DNA of 64,000 bases from Pirellulaceae bacterium (GTDB lineage Bacteria > Planctomycetota > Planctomycetia > Pirellulales > Pirellulaceae): the NCBI GenBank assembly GCA_029243025.1, contig JAQWSU010000033.1, positions 62,001 through 126,000 on the forward strand, read 5' to 3'. Position numbers and translations under genes: made by a program. The notes under the pieces were generated by a model that saw nothing but the letters and a program-made list of their open reading frames with translations, had not been told where the DNA came from and made no database searches. Below are positions 19,788 through 27,243 of this stretch, in pieces (position 1 is the first letter of the stretch; each line of letters begins with the position of its first letter).

Positions 19788-20723
19788 ATGCCATCCGCAC
19801 CCCAATACTTTCTCTTGTCTAGCTTGATTTTGCTTGGTGCAGGCCTGGCACCTGCGACGGCTCAGGATACGGTCGAAGACGATGACTTGAAGGCCATAAA
19901 ACAGTCCGCAGATAAGTTCGTCAAAGCTTACAACGCAGGGGATTCTGAAGCGATTGGTAAGCTCTTCACAGAGGCCGCCGAATATGTTGACGGTTTTGGT
20001 AATGTCTTCCATGGCCGGGCCGCCATCATCGCGGAGTACACCACCTTCTTCAAAGAGACTGTTGGAGGCACGATTAAAATCAACATGGAGAGCGTGCGTC
20101 ATGTCGCCCCAGGCGTGTTAGTCGAACAAGGCAAGGCGATCGTCAACCCTGCGAACGAACCGGAGGCAGCGATCACTGAGAGCTCGTACACTGCCGTACA
20201 CGTCAAGCAACGTGACGCGAACTGGCTACTCGCCAGCGTGCGTTCAGAGGCTGATGATGAAATCAACGCCCATGAGGAATTGAAACATTTGTCTTGGCTC
20301 ATTGGCGACTGGGTGGACGAAAGCCGAGACTCCATCGTTCGCTCGCACTGGGAATGGTCTAAGAGTGGAAATTATTTAATGGGGAGCTTCCGTGTTATCA
20401 GAGAAGGCACTGAGGTGCTTCGTGGCACACACCGCATTGGCTGGGATGCAGCTCGTGACAACTATCGTTCGTGGGTCTTTGACTCCCAAGGCGGCTTTGC
20501 CCAAGGAGTTTGGACCCAAGTCCGAAGCGGTTGGGTTGTAAAGATTTCGGGTGTGACTGCAGGGGGGCTGATCGCCACTGCAACAAACACCTACCAGATG
20601 ATCGACGAAGACTCATTTGCCTGGACGTCGCATGACCGTTTGGTTGGAGACTCAATCCAGCCTGAACTTACCATCACGGTAGTGAAACAGCCACCGATTC
20701 CGACGTTGACTTCCCCCAAATAA
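19788..20723 (+). CDS. secreted SgcJ/EcaC-like (DUF4440, NTF2-fold) protein
   Basis: The 311-residue product begins with a signal peptide ending near APATAQ (about residue 26). It continues with an NTF2-like domain (about 30-150) containing IKQSADKFVKAYNAGDSEAI, YVDGFGNVFHGRAAI and the closing VHVKQRDANWLLASVR. The second half (about 160-300) starts HLSWLIGDWVDE and resembles a DUF1579-like lipocalin-type domain. This two-domain arrangement is common among planctomycete secreted proteins annotated as SgcJ/EcaC family oxidoreductases, although no enzymatic activity is established. A TTG precedes the ATG directly; ATG 19788 is chosen. The next gene starts 11 to 44 bases after its stop, so the two are probably co-transcribed. 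Confidence 0.82.
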   Translation: MPSAPQYFLLSSLILLGAGLAPATAQDTVEDDDLKAIKQSADKFVKAYNAGDSEAIGKLFTEAAEYVDGFGNVFHGRAAIIAEYTTFFKETVGGTIKINMESVRHVAPGVLVEQGKAIVNPANEPEAAITESSYTAVHVKQRDANWLLASVRSEADDEINAHEELKHLSWLIGDWVDESRDSIVRSHWEWSKSGNYLMGSFRVIREGTEVLRGTHRIGWDAARDNYRSWVFDSQGGFAQGVWTQVRSGWVVKISGVTAGGLIATATNTYQMIDEDSFAWTSHDRLVGDSIQPELTITVVKQPPIPTLTSPK

Positions 20724-20767
20724 ACCGGTTTGTGATGACTGCAGAGAATTCTGAAGGGCAACAAAAT

Positions 20768-22546
20768 ATGTTGAGTTGGCGCAGATATCGATTGGTGTTG
20801 ATTGGATCGCTCATGCTGCTACTTGCGACCGGCGAAGTATTTGCTCGTGGTCGCGGCGGAGGAGGCGGTGGACGAGGAGGCGGTGGACGAGGAGGCACGT
20901 CGCGAGCTGGCGGCATGAGATCAGCGCCCCGGGGTGGGAACTCCGGCGGTGGTCGTTCACGACCGTCTTCCAGTCGCCCCTCTGTAAATCGATCCCCATC
21001 CTTCAGTCGCCCTACAACGCGCCCTACAACGCGCCCCAATCCACCTCCGACCCGTCCAACTCCGGGCACACGACCAGGTGGGACCGGACGCCCTCCGACC
21101 CGTCCAACTCCGGGTACACGACCAGGTGGGATCGAACGCCCCTCAACTCGACCGACTCCAGGCATCGGGAGACCCGGCGGTGATCGCCCAACGAACTTAC
21201 CTGGAATCGGGGACGGAGGTAATCGACCGAGTAGACCCGACCGACCGGGTAACGGCGGAGATCGACCGGGCAGACCCGACCGACCGGGTAACGGCGGAAA
21301 TCGACCGGGCAGACCCGACCGACCGGGTAACGGCGGAGATCGACCGGGCAGACCCGACCGACCAGGTAACGGCGGAGATCGACCGGGCAGACCCGACCGA
21401 CCAGGTAACGGCGGAGATCGACCGGGCAGACCCGACCGACCGGGCAGACCCGACCGACCGGGCTATCGTCCGCCCTACTACGGTAATCGACCGTGGCACG
21501 GTTCCTGGCACAATAATTGGCATCACGGATACTGGCACGGACATTGGCACAGTCCCTGGCGTTATCGCTGGTCGAACTACCCGGTTTACGCCACATTGGG
21601 ACTAACCTGGTGGGGCGTCGATCGCCTCTGCTATCAGTTTGGCTATTCGGGATACTCCAACCCCTACTACACCGCGGGAACCACGACGGTTTACAACTAT
21701 TCGGAACCTCTCGTTTATTACCCTCCGGAGGGTGACGGGGATGCCATCCAGGAAGAGGTTCCGGCGCAAATTCGTGATGATTTTGACGAGGCCCGTTCTG
21801 CCTTCTACGAAGGTGATTATCAGGCGGCATTAAAAAATACTGATGCCGCGATCCGAGGTGTACCGGATGATGTCAACATGCACGAATTCCGAGCTTTAGT
21901 GTTGTTCGCGTTAGGAAGCTACGAAGAGGCGGCTGAAACCTTGTATGCGGTCCTCTCGGTTAGCCCAGGCTGGGACTGGACAACCATGATTAGCCTCTAC
22001 AAAGATTCCGCGGACTACACGACACAATTGCGAGAACTGGAACAGTATCGCAATGAACATCCAAACCAATCCACGGCCCATTTTTTACTCGGATACCAGT
22101 ACCTCACTGCCGGTTATGATGCCGAGGCGAGACATGAGTTCCAACGTGTCGTTGATCTCGACAGCAAAAATGCTGTCGCGAATAAACTCTTGGAAATGCT
22201 TGGAGGAAAGGACGGCGAATCAGACCCGGAGCCACTGCCTGCCTCCGATGCTCCAGCCCTCGACGCAAAATCATTGCAAGGGACTTGGAAAGCCAGCCGA
22301 GGAAGTAGTGCATTCGTGATGACGCTCGAACCAGACAAGGCTTTCACCTGGACCTATACAGAACAAGGGAAACCCCAAACCGTAACGGGGCAGTACTACA
22401 CCGAAGGAGCAACTCTGGTCTTAGAACCGACCGAAGGTGGCGCGATGCCGGCTCTGGTTCAGTTCAATGGAAAAGACGGTTTCAATTATCGAGTGATCGG
22501 CGGTGATGCGAATGACTCAGGTCTCGACTTTCGGCGATCGCGTTAA
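20768..22546 (+). CDS. secreted Pro/Arg/Gly-repeat protein with TPR-like region
   Basis: This 592-residue protein starts with a signal peptide (about residues 1-26). A Gly/Arg run, a Ser/Arg/Pro-rich section and two families of tandem repeats follow (16-residue PPTRPTPGTRPGG type, then 13-residue RPGRPDRPGNGGD type). Next comes a His/Trp/Tyr-rich segment (WHGSWHNNWHHGYWHGHW) and a motif like those of short planctomycete surface proteins (YATLGLTWWGVDRLCYQFGY). The C-terminal half has TPR-like helices (FDEARSAFYEGDYQAALKNTD, YEEAAETLYAVL, HFLLGYQYLTAGYDAEARHEF) and ends with a small beta domain starting LQGTWKASRG. ATG 20735 is an alternative start, but 20768 gives a canonical signal peptide with GAAGGGC upstream. 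A perfect hairpin, GCGTTAA-GAG-TTAACGC (22540-22556), overlaps the stop. Function unknown; perhaps a cell-surface or matrix protein. Confidence 0.85.
   Translation: MLSWRRYRLVLIGSLMLLLATGEVFARGRGGGGGGRGGGGRGGTSRAGGMRSAPRGGNSGGGRSRPSSSRPSVNRSPSFSRPTTRPTTRPNPPPTRPTPGTRPGGTGRPPTRPTPGTRPGGIERPSTRPTPGIGRPGGDRPTNLPGIGDGGNRPSRPDRPGNGGDRPGRPDRPGNGGNRPGRPDRPGNGGDRPGRPDRPGNGGDRPGRPDRPGNGGDRPGRPDRPGRPDRPGYRPPYYGNRPWHGSWHNNWHHGYWHGHWHSPWRYRWSNYPVYATLGLTWWGVDRLCYQFGYSGYSNPYYTAGTTTVYNYSEPLVYYPPEGDGDAIQEEVPAQIRDDFDEARSAFYEGDYQAALKNTDAAIRGVPDDVNMHEFRALVLFALGSYEEAAETLYAVLSVSPGWDWTTMISLYKDSADYTTQLRELEQYRNEHPNQSTAHFLLGYQYLTAGYDAEARHEFQRVVDLDSKNAVANKLLEMLGGKDGESDPEPLPASDAPALDAKSLQGTWKASRGSSAFVMTLEPDKAFTWTYTEQGKPQTVTGQYYTEGATLVLEPTEGGAMPALVQFNGKDGFNYRVIGGDANDSGLDFRRSR
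21041..21184 (+). repeat. three 48-bp tandem repeats within the coding region
   Basis: Three consecutive 48-base units encode the 16-residue pattern PPTRPTPGTRPGGTGR, with the third copy diverged. They lie in frame inside the repeat protein, upstream of the 39-bp repeat array. Confidence 0.8.
21221..21462 (+). repeat. 39-bp tandem repeat array, about six copies
   Basis: Five complete 39-base units starting at 21221 encode RPGRPDRPGNGGD-type 13-mers, followed by a shortened sixth unit and one further RPDRPG. The copies differ at very few positions (AGT/GGC, AAT/GAT, CCG/CCA), pointing to recent expansion or conversion. The near-perfect nucleotide repetition also creates long open frames in other frames, which are not genes. 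Confidence 0.93.
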
Positions 22547-22625
22547 GAGTTAACGCCCAGATAGCACCCGGCTGATTTGAAGCCAACATCCGAATCGCAC
22601 CGCAACCGATTTCAGGTGACGATAA

Positions 22626-22934
22626 GATGGGCAATCGCAGCCGGCGGCGGCCAGCTTGTTTAGCATCACGGCATCGCTGCTGTTGACGTTCGGAATCGGC
22701 GGGACGGTAGTTTCCGTCCAGCAGTCGAGGTTTCCCCTAGAGCAGACAAAGAACGCGTAGAAGGAGGCGGCCCTGCGACGTGAAGCGGCCGATGAGCGAC
22801 AAAGGACTGTAGTGGCCGAGAAGAAGGCCACCGACCATTTCAAAACGCTGAAAGAAAGACTCACGACTCCGAGATGGTGCAGGTTTGGCGCGATTGGGAA
22901 CAAAACAACATTGGTCCTTAAATTGAGTTGCTAG
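22626..22934 (+). pseudogene. remnant resembling Ser/Thr kinase juxtamembrane region
   Basis: Translated in one frame, this stretch gives QPAAASLFSITASLLLTFGI, a hydrophobic segment continuing to VVSVQQSRF, an amber codon at 22758-22760, and then a charged coil ALRREAADERQRTVVAEKKA. This composition resembles the transmembrane segment and following helix of planctomycete WD40/TPR-type serine/threonine kinases. No start or kinase domain is present, the frame opens after a TAA at 22623, and it ends at TAG 22932. It is best read as a gene fragment. The surrounding interval 22547-23111 holds no other credible gene. Confidence 0.4.
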
Positions 22935-23111
22935 ACCGATCCACCGTCCAGGCACCCCAAACAAGCAGAGCCAGGATGACGAGACGAATTGCCCTATTTC
23001 TGAATCCACAAACTCATCTGATTCCATCAGGAATTGCACAAATGAAATCTAGAATAACCTGAGTCATAATCCTGGAATTGGAATCTCCGAAAATCGCAAA
23101 GGTCTAGCATC

Positions 23112-24011
23112 ATGAACGGAACACGTCGACAATTCATCGCTCAAACAAGTCAAATAGCAGTGGCTGGATTAGCACTGCCAGGCCTGTTACGTGCTCATAC
23201 AACAGTGGATACACCGAAGTACGAAATCGGTTTGAGTCAGTATTCACTTCGTAGCATGTTCAAAGATGGTTCCCTCGACCCTCTCGACTATCCGCAATAC
23301 ACTGTCGACACATTTGGCATCAAAGCGATTGACCTCTGGGAAGGTGGCTTGCCTGCAGACAAACTCGATAACAAGAATTATCTAACCAGATTACGCAAGC
23401 GAAGTGAAGACGCTGGAGCACATACTTTCCTACTGATGACAGGTGCCCTCGATGCGAACCCGCAAAAGGCTGAAGCGAGTCGGCAAAAACTACTACCATC
23501 AATCGATCGTGCTGCCACCTTAGGCGTACAGTACTTACGAGTGTTCTTAAGAGCTCCCGGCGATGATGAACAACAGGGTGTCAAAGCGAGTGTTGCAGCT
23601 CTCAAGCCATTAGCCGACGCAGCAGCGAAGAAGGATGTCATGATCGTGATTGAACCGGGTGCATCGAAACTTAGTCAGCGAGGGGCATTCTTGGCGCAAA
23701 TTTGTGAGCAATTGGATCATCCTGCACTGAGACTAATGCCAGATTTTGGGAAGCAGGTGGACAATATCTACAAAGGTACAGAAGTAATGATGCCCTATAC
23801 CGTCACCATTAGTTGCAAAATGCACAGTTTTGATGACAACGGAAAACAGCCTCACTTCGATTACAACCGACTACTGAAGATCATTGACCGAGGAGATTAT
23901 CGAGGCTTCCTGACGATTGAATGGGAAGGCAGCAAGCTTAAACCGATTCCCGGCGTTTTGGCATCGAAAAAACTGATCGAGGAAGCCATTGTCAATTTGT
24001 CCAACGGCTAA
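23112..24011 (+). CDS. exported sugar phosphate isomerase/epimerase family protein
   Basis: A 299-residue TIM-barrel protein of the xylose-isomerase-like superfamily. The N-terminus MNGTRRQFIAQTSQIAVAG resembles planctomycete export signals of the Tat-like type (R-R-x-F). Barrel features include IGLSQYSLRSMF, LRVFLRAPG, MIVIEPGASKLSQRG, LMPDFG and a C-terminal GFLTIEWEG. Acidic residues at the ends of the strands (E in VIEP, D in MPDFG, E in IEWEG) are consistent with metal binding. The substrate cannot be named from sequence. It starts at ATG 23112 and is separated by about 140 bases from the left end of the Tn3-type element. Confidence 0.87.
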   Translation: MNGTRRQFIAQTSQIAVAGLALPGLLRAHTTVDTPKYEIGLSQYSLRSMFKDGSLDPLDYPQYTVDTFGIKAIDLWEGGLPADKLDNKNYLTRLRKRSEDAGAHTFLLMTGALDANPQKAEASRQKLLPSIDRAATLGVQYLRVFLRAPGDDEQQGVKASVAALKPLADAAAKKDVMIVIEPGASKLSQRGAFLAQICEQLDHPALRLMPDFGKQVDNIYKGTEVMMPYTVTISCKMHSFDDNGKQPHFDYNRLLKIIDRGDYRGFLTIEWEGSKLKPIPGVLASKKLIEEAIVNLSNG

Positions 24012-24152
24012 CTTGGAGTTTTCCTTCGGCATTTAATTTTTCCATTCCAGCGGCGCGAAACACGCCTTGAGCGATTCCAGGCTCAATCCGAATGGGACAT
24101 CCCTGTTTCGACTCGAATCTGGTCTGAATGCGGTCAGTCGCAAGGCGCTTTC

Positions 24153-24192
24153 AGGGTACTGACCCGATTGCTGCGGAAATGTACCCTAAGCG
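24153..24192 (+). repeat. left terminal inverted repeat of Tn3-type element
   Basis: A 40-base sequence starting AGGGTACTGACCCGAT at its outer end. It matches the reverse complement of 29107-29146 with a single mismatch (G here, T in the other), and identity stops sharply on both sides. Confidence 0.93.
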
Positions 24193-24254
24193 ATAACTAA
24201 CTGCTGGATTTTGCGAACCTGCAATACACAGAAATTCTGGTTCGCTCTGAAACG

Positions 24255-25087
24255 TCATGGTCCTTCGACGTGACACATCTTTGATAGTGCTTGGAGATTC
24301 TTGGCATGTACGTTGATTTGTGTATCTCGCAGAGTTACATCTTTTAGCTCTTTCAAACCAAGAAGGTGCTCTAAGTCCGTATCAGTTATTGCATTTGAAT
24401 CTCGCATCAGTGTTTCTAGATTTGAAATCTGTCCAATCGCCTGTAAGTCGCGATTTGTGATTGACGTGTTTTTCAGACTAAGAAATCGCAACTTCTTTGA
24501 GCCGACAAGGTGTTGCAGCCCGGAGGTGGTGACTTTGGTTCCGTCGAGTTTGAGGCTCATAAGACTCGGAATCTGTCCGACCACTTTCAATAGCTCACCC
24601 GTGACTGAGCTATTACTAAGGTCGATGGAGCGGAGCCTTCTAATCTGAGTGAGGATATTCCATTGCGTGGCGGTAGCATCCGTCAGCCGAAGTGTTTCCA
24701 TTTTACCCAACCCACGATACTCTGAATCGAACTATCCGACCCACGTAAATCGACAAAGGCCACGCAATCAGGTGGCTTTCGCATCTGAGCGAACTTTTTG
24801 TATTCACCAATGTCACTGTCGTGCACAATCAACCATTCGCTTCTAACTGTCACACGACCGTTTTCGGTCAGGTGTAATAGTTCTTGTGTTCCAATTCCCA
24901 TTCCTTGGAACTCGACCGACTCTAATCGTGGTAACGTCGCGATACTCTTGATTACTGCGTCACCTGTTTTGCTGCTATGAATAATGAGTTGCTCTAGGGA
25001 CTTCATCTTAGAAAGACGTTGCAATCCCTCACTGGTGAATAGATTGTGGCTCAATTCAACCCGCTTCAACTTTGGGTGTTTCTGCAC
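24255..25087 (-). pseudogene. leucine-rich repeat protein gene with frameshift
   Basis: Two adjacent minus-strand frames together encode one LRR protein. The upstream part (25087 to 24683) has repeats such as LKRVELSHNLFTSEGLQRLS and LEQLIIHSSKTGD. The downstream part (24710 to 24255) has METLRLTDA, LRSIDLSNSSVTGELL, LMSLKLDGTKVTTSGLQHL and LRFLSLKNTSITNRDLQAIG. Inserting one T in the run near 24707 would join ...IQSIVG directly to LGKMETLRL. The 5' end is also damaged: the frame opens after a stop, the only start is a GTG at 25087, and LRS coding continues a few codons upstream. It lies inside the Tn3-type element beside its left end. LRR proteins of this type are plausibly binding proteins; no catalytic domain is present. 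Confidence 0.75.
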
Positions 25088-25165
25088 AAAGGAACGTAAT
25101 CCGCCGCGACAATTCTCGTAAGTTCTTTAATTACAGTTGCTTCGACGATTTATTGACTCCCGTTT

Positions 25166-25745
25166 TCAAACGAGCTGGAGATCGATAATTTTGGGGGTCG
25201 TTTCAAGGCCCACTGAATCTTCTATTTTGGCATCCGAAAAGTCGCATTCTCCGTGCATGTTTACATGGCTTCATTGAAGTTCTCTTGACCGGCTCAATCA
25301 GTTCATTTCGTCGCTCAGGGGAGGGTTCACGAGCGATAAGTTGTGTTACGTAGAGGTAATTCCAACAGACGATGGAATTCTTGATTAAGCGTTTGCACGC
25401 CTCAGCAATTTGCTGTTCTGACTTTTCACGATAGACGAATTCGTGGTTGTTTCCAAACGATACCGCCTTGGAAAACTTATTTGAGTTTTCACCTTTATTG
25501 AATTGCTTCTCAATCGCTTGCCGGAATTCCAAATCGTGGATGTAGCGGAGGATAAAATCCGACTTGATTATTCGCCCGTATTCCTTTAACGCAGCGTCGA
25601 GCGGATGTTGATTCGAATACGAATTGAGTCGTCTGAAGAGCTGCGACGCGGTGGCTTGCTTGAGTTTAATGGTCGCTACGAATCGCAGGATGTCGTCCCA
25701 ATGTTCTTTGATAAAGGGTGTCGCGAACATTACTGCAGCCATATA
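25166..25745 (-). pseudogene. tnpA: Tn3 transposase C-terminal fragment B
   Basis: This frame shows the C-terminal DDE region of Tn3 transposases: IKEHWDDILRFVATIK, ATASQLFRRLNSYSNQHPL, LKEYGRIIKSDFILRYIHD, the FNKGEN block and SIVCWNYLYVTQLI. After LIAREPSPERRNELIEP the reading shifts frame. In the second frame it continues HVNMHGECDFSDAKIEDS to a TGA at 25166, matching the family ending (HINLLGEYDF type). Only about 190 residues of a roughly 1000-residue enzyme remain, with no start. Its 5' end stops exactly at the internal degenerate inverted repeat (25715-25755), as if a second element had inserted into this gene. Confidence 0.85.
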
Positions 25746-25755
25746 CGCTAAGCGG
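25715..25755 (+). repeat. internal degenerate Tn3-type inverted repeat
   Basis: This 41-base stretch (AGGGTGTCGCGAACATT... inward) aligns without gaps to the left terminal repeat at 27 of 41 positions, with perfect agreement at the inner CTAAGCGG and outer AGGGT. It overlaps the stop codon of transposase fragment A in the same way that the right terminal repeat overlaps the stop of fragment C. Confidence 0.65.
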
Positions 25756-26288
25756 CCTGAATCAGCCGTCGATTGATGATGTATTCTCCGTAGAGTAACA
25801 GTTATCCCACTCGATGGGGCTGATGTGCTCAATCAAGGCGACATCGACACCATCTTTTTCGGGTCGCATTCACAGACGACTCGCTCGATTTCTTTGATTT
25901 GCCAGTAGATAATGCACGCTAGGATGAGCGTCAGGCACGAGCACGTTGTCATTTGCCCTTGAAGATCGCGAACCGTAATTCGGCCGCGTTCGCCGGAGCA
26001 CACGTCTCGTGCCAGGGAGTGCAATTGCTTGGTCTTTAGTAAGCCGCGACGGGCACGGCGACGAAGAAGAGGCTGCGACATGTATTCCAGAATAAACTCT
26101 GTCTTGAAGATGCGCCCAAGTTCGCGGTGGGCTTTGTAGAAATGATTCTTCTTGCTGTAGCCCGCGAGCCGTTTCAAGGCGACAGAAGCAGCAGTGTGGC
26201 CAGATTCGAGCGACGCATAGAATTGCCTCATCCGGTCCCATTGCTGACAAATGGATTGCATGTTGATTTTTCGGTCCTTCGCTTCCAC
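25748..26288 (-). pseudogene. tnpA: Tn3 transposase C-terminal fragment A
   Basis: About 180 residues of a Tn3-family transposase C-terminus: QWDRMRQFYASLESGHTAAS, HRELGRIFKTEFILEYMSQ, RGRITVRDLQGQMTTCSC and LACIIYWQIKEIERVV. Near 25855 the frame shifts. The homologous ending IEHISPIEWDN continues in another frame, then degrades until the last residues LIQAA and a TAG at 25748. It is clearly related to fragment C (28606-29113), which lies in opposite orientation. The catalytic aspartate-containing N-terminal half and a start are missing, so it is inactive. Confidence 0.85.
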
Positions 26289-26352
26289 AGAGAGGCGATC
26301 GGACCGTAGTCACGTTCTGTTTCGTGTTACACAGCGGTGGATTGCGGTTGGG

Positions 26353-26562
26353 CTACCAACGCGCCGGTGTGGGCAGGTGTTCATACACGCAAACTAGGCG
26401 AGAGGATCGACGACGGAACGGCGCCGATTGCCCCGGCGGCGCCTTCGTATTGTCCTTGTGGAGTTGCTGAACGCGCCACTTTTGCTTCGGGACGTCCTTG
26501 TCTTTGCCTTGCTGCTGAGCAGATACGTCAACCGCGATTGCTGAGATGAGAATGGCGGGCAT
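26353..26562 (-). pseudogene. truncated N-terminal fragment of a secreted protein
   Basis: From an ATG at 26562 the frame reads MPAILISAIAVDVSAQQ, a signal peptide, then KQKWRVQQLHKDN. This opening resembles planctomycete secreted FG-GAP/VCBS-repeat proteins (WxVxxLHxDNNEG). After that the frame becomes unlike any protein and ends at 26353, so only the beginning of a gene seems to survive. The assignment is tentative. Confidence 0.35.
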
Positions 26563-26578
26563 AAGGTAATTGAGTTTT

Positions 26579-27105
26579 CTATCTGAAATGTCTTGAGTTA
26601 TTTGGCTTGTCTGTCGGCGGTGCGTGGTTCCGAAAGTCTTGGCGACTTTCGCTACGACGAAAGTTTCGGCTGTCATGGCCCGGACTAAGAAAATCGCGAA
26701 GCCGATTTGCGATTGGACGAACGCGAATCGGCAAAAAAATGGTCCCGTCCTCGCGCAACGGCAGTTCTCCATGACTGGCCCCAGTCACCAGCTTTGCCTT
26801 TAGCGTATCGGCCTCGGGATCCGTGTCATTTTTGAAGACTCCGTTGCCACGGTTGACAAACCAAAACGTGTTGTCTTCATCAATTTGATAGCTGTCGGCA
26901 ACCGACTTCGGGATTCGGTTATCGTACAGCGATGACGGTTCGTCAAAAAACGGCCGCCTGCTCGCCGTTGTTGAAGGCTCCGTTGTTGGTGCGCAATTCC
27001 GCGATCAAGCCGGTGTAGGCAAGAGTCGCTGTCGTGTGCCGAACGTTAGATCCTGTTCGCTCAACGCATCATTGCTCAGATCCGCTATGGCCGCCAATCC
27101 GCGTC
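26579..27105 (-). pseudogene. decayed cadherin-like/Ig-like repeat protein fragment
   Basis: On the minus strand the frame from 26944 to about 26640 reads VADSYQIDEDNTF, then GNGVFKNDTDPEADTLKAKL and VTGASHGELPLREDGTI. This is the hallmark NDTDPExDxLxAxLVxGxSHGxLxLxxDGxF pattern of bacterial cadherin-like/VCBS-type tandem domains. A frameshift follows; RAMTAETFVVAKVAKT in another frame matches the usual YRAxDGxxxSNVATV ending. Upstream, AYTGLIAELRTNNGAFNNGE is joined by one extra T in a run of six T at about 26946-26951. The fragment has no start or signal and lies within the Tn3-type element. Confidence 0.6.
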
Positions 27106-27243
27106 GATTGCATGATTCCAACAGACCGAGTTAGATCAACTCTTGTCTTTGAGGCGGGGTGCGTGCCGCCCAATGTTTGCTTCTATCTAAACAACGAGCA
27201 TCGCCCCGTTCGTCGAGGCGATGTGATCTTTGGCAAAACGCGT

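Noticed and set aside
21024-21830. Long open frames on both strands over the repeat protein (for example 21078-21605 plus and 21197-21550 minus)
   Set aside because: They are produced by the 39-bp tandem repeat read in other frames; their translations are monotonous Asp/Arg/Thr or Ser/Val repeats, and the real frame has a signal peptide and domains.
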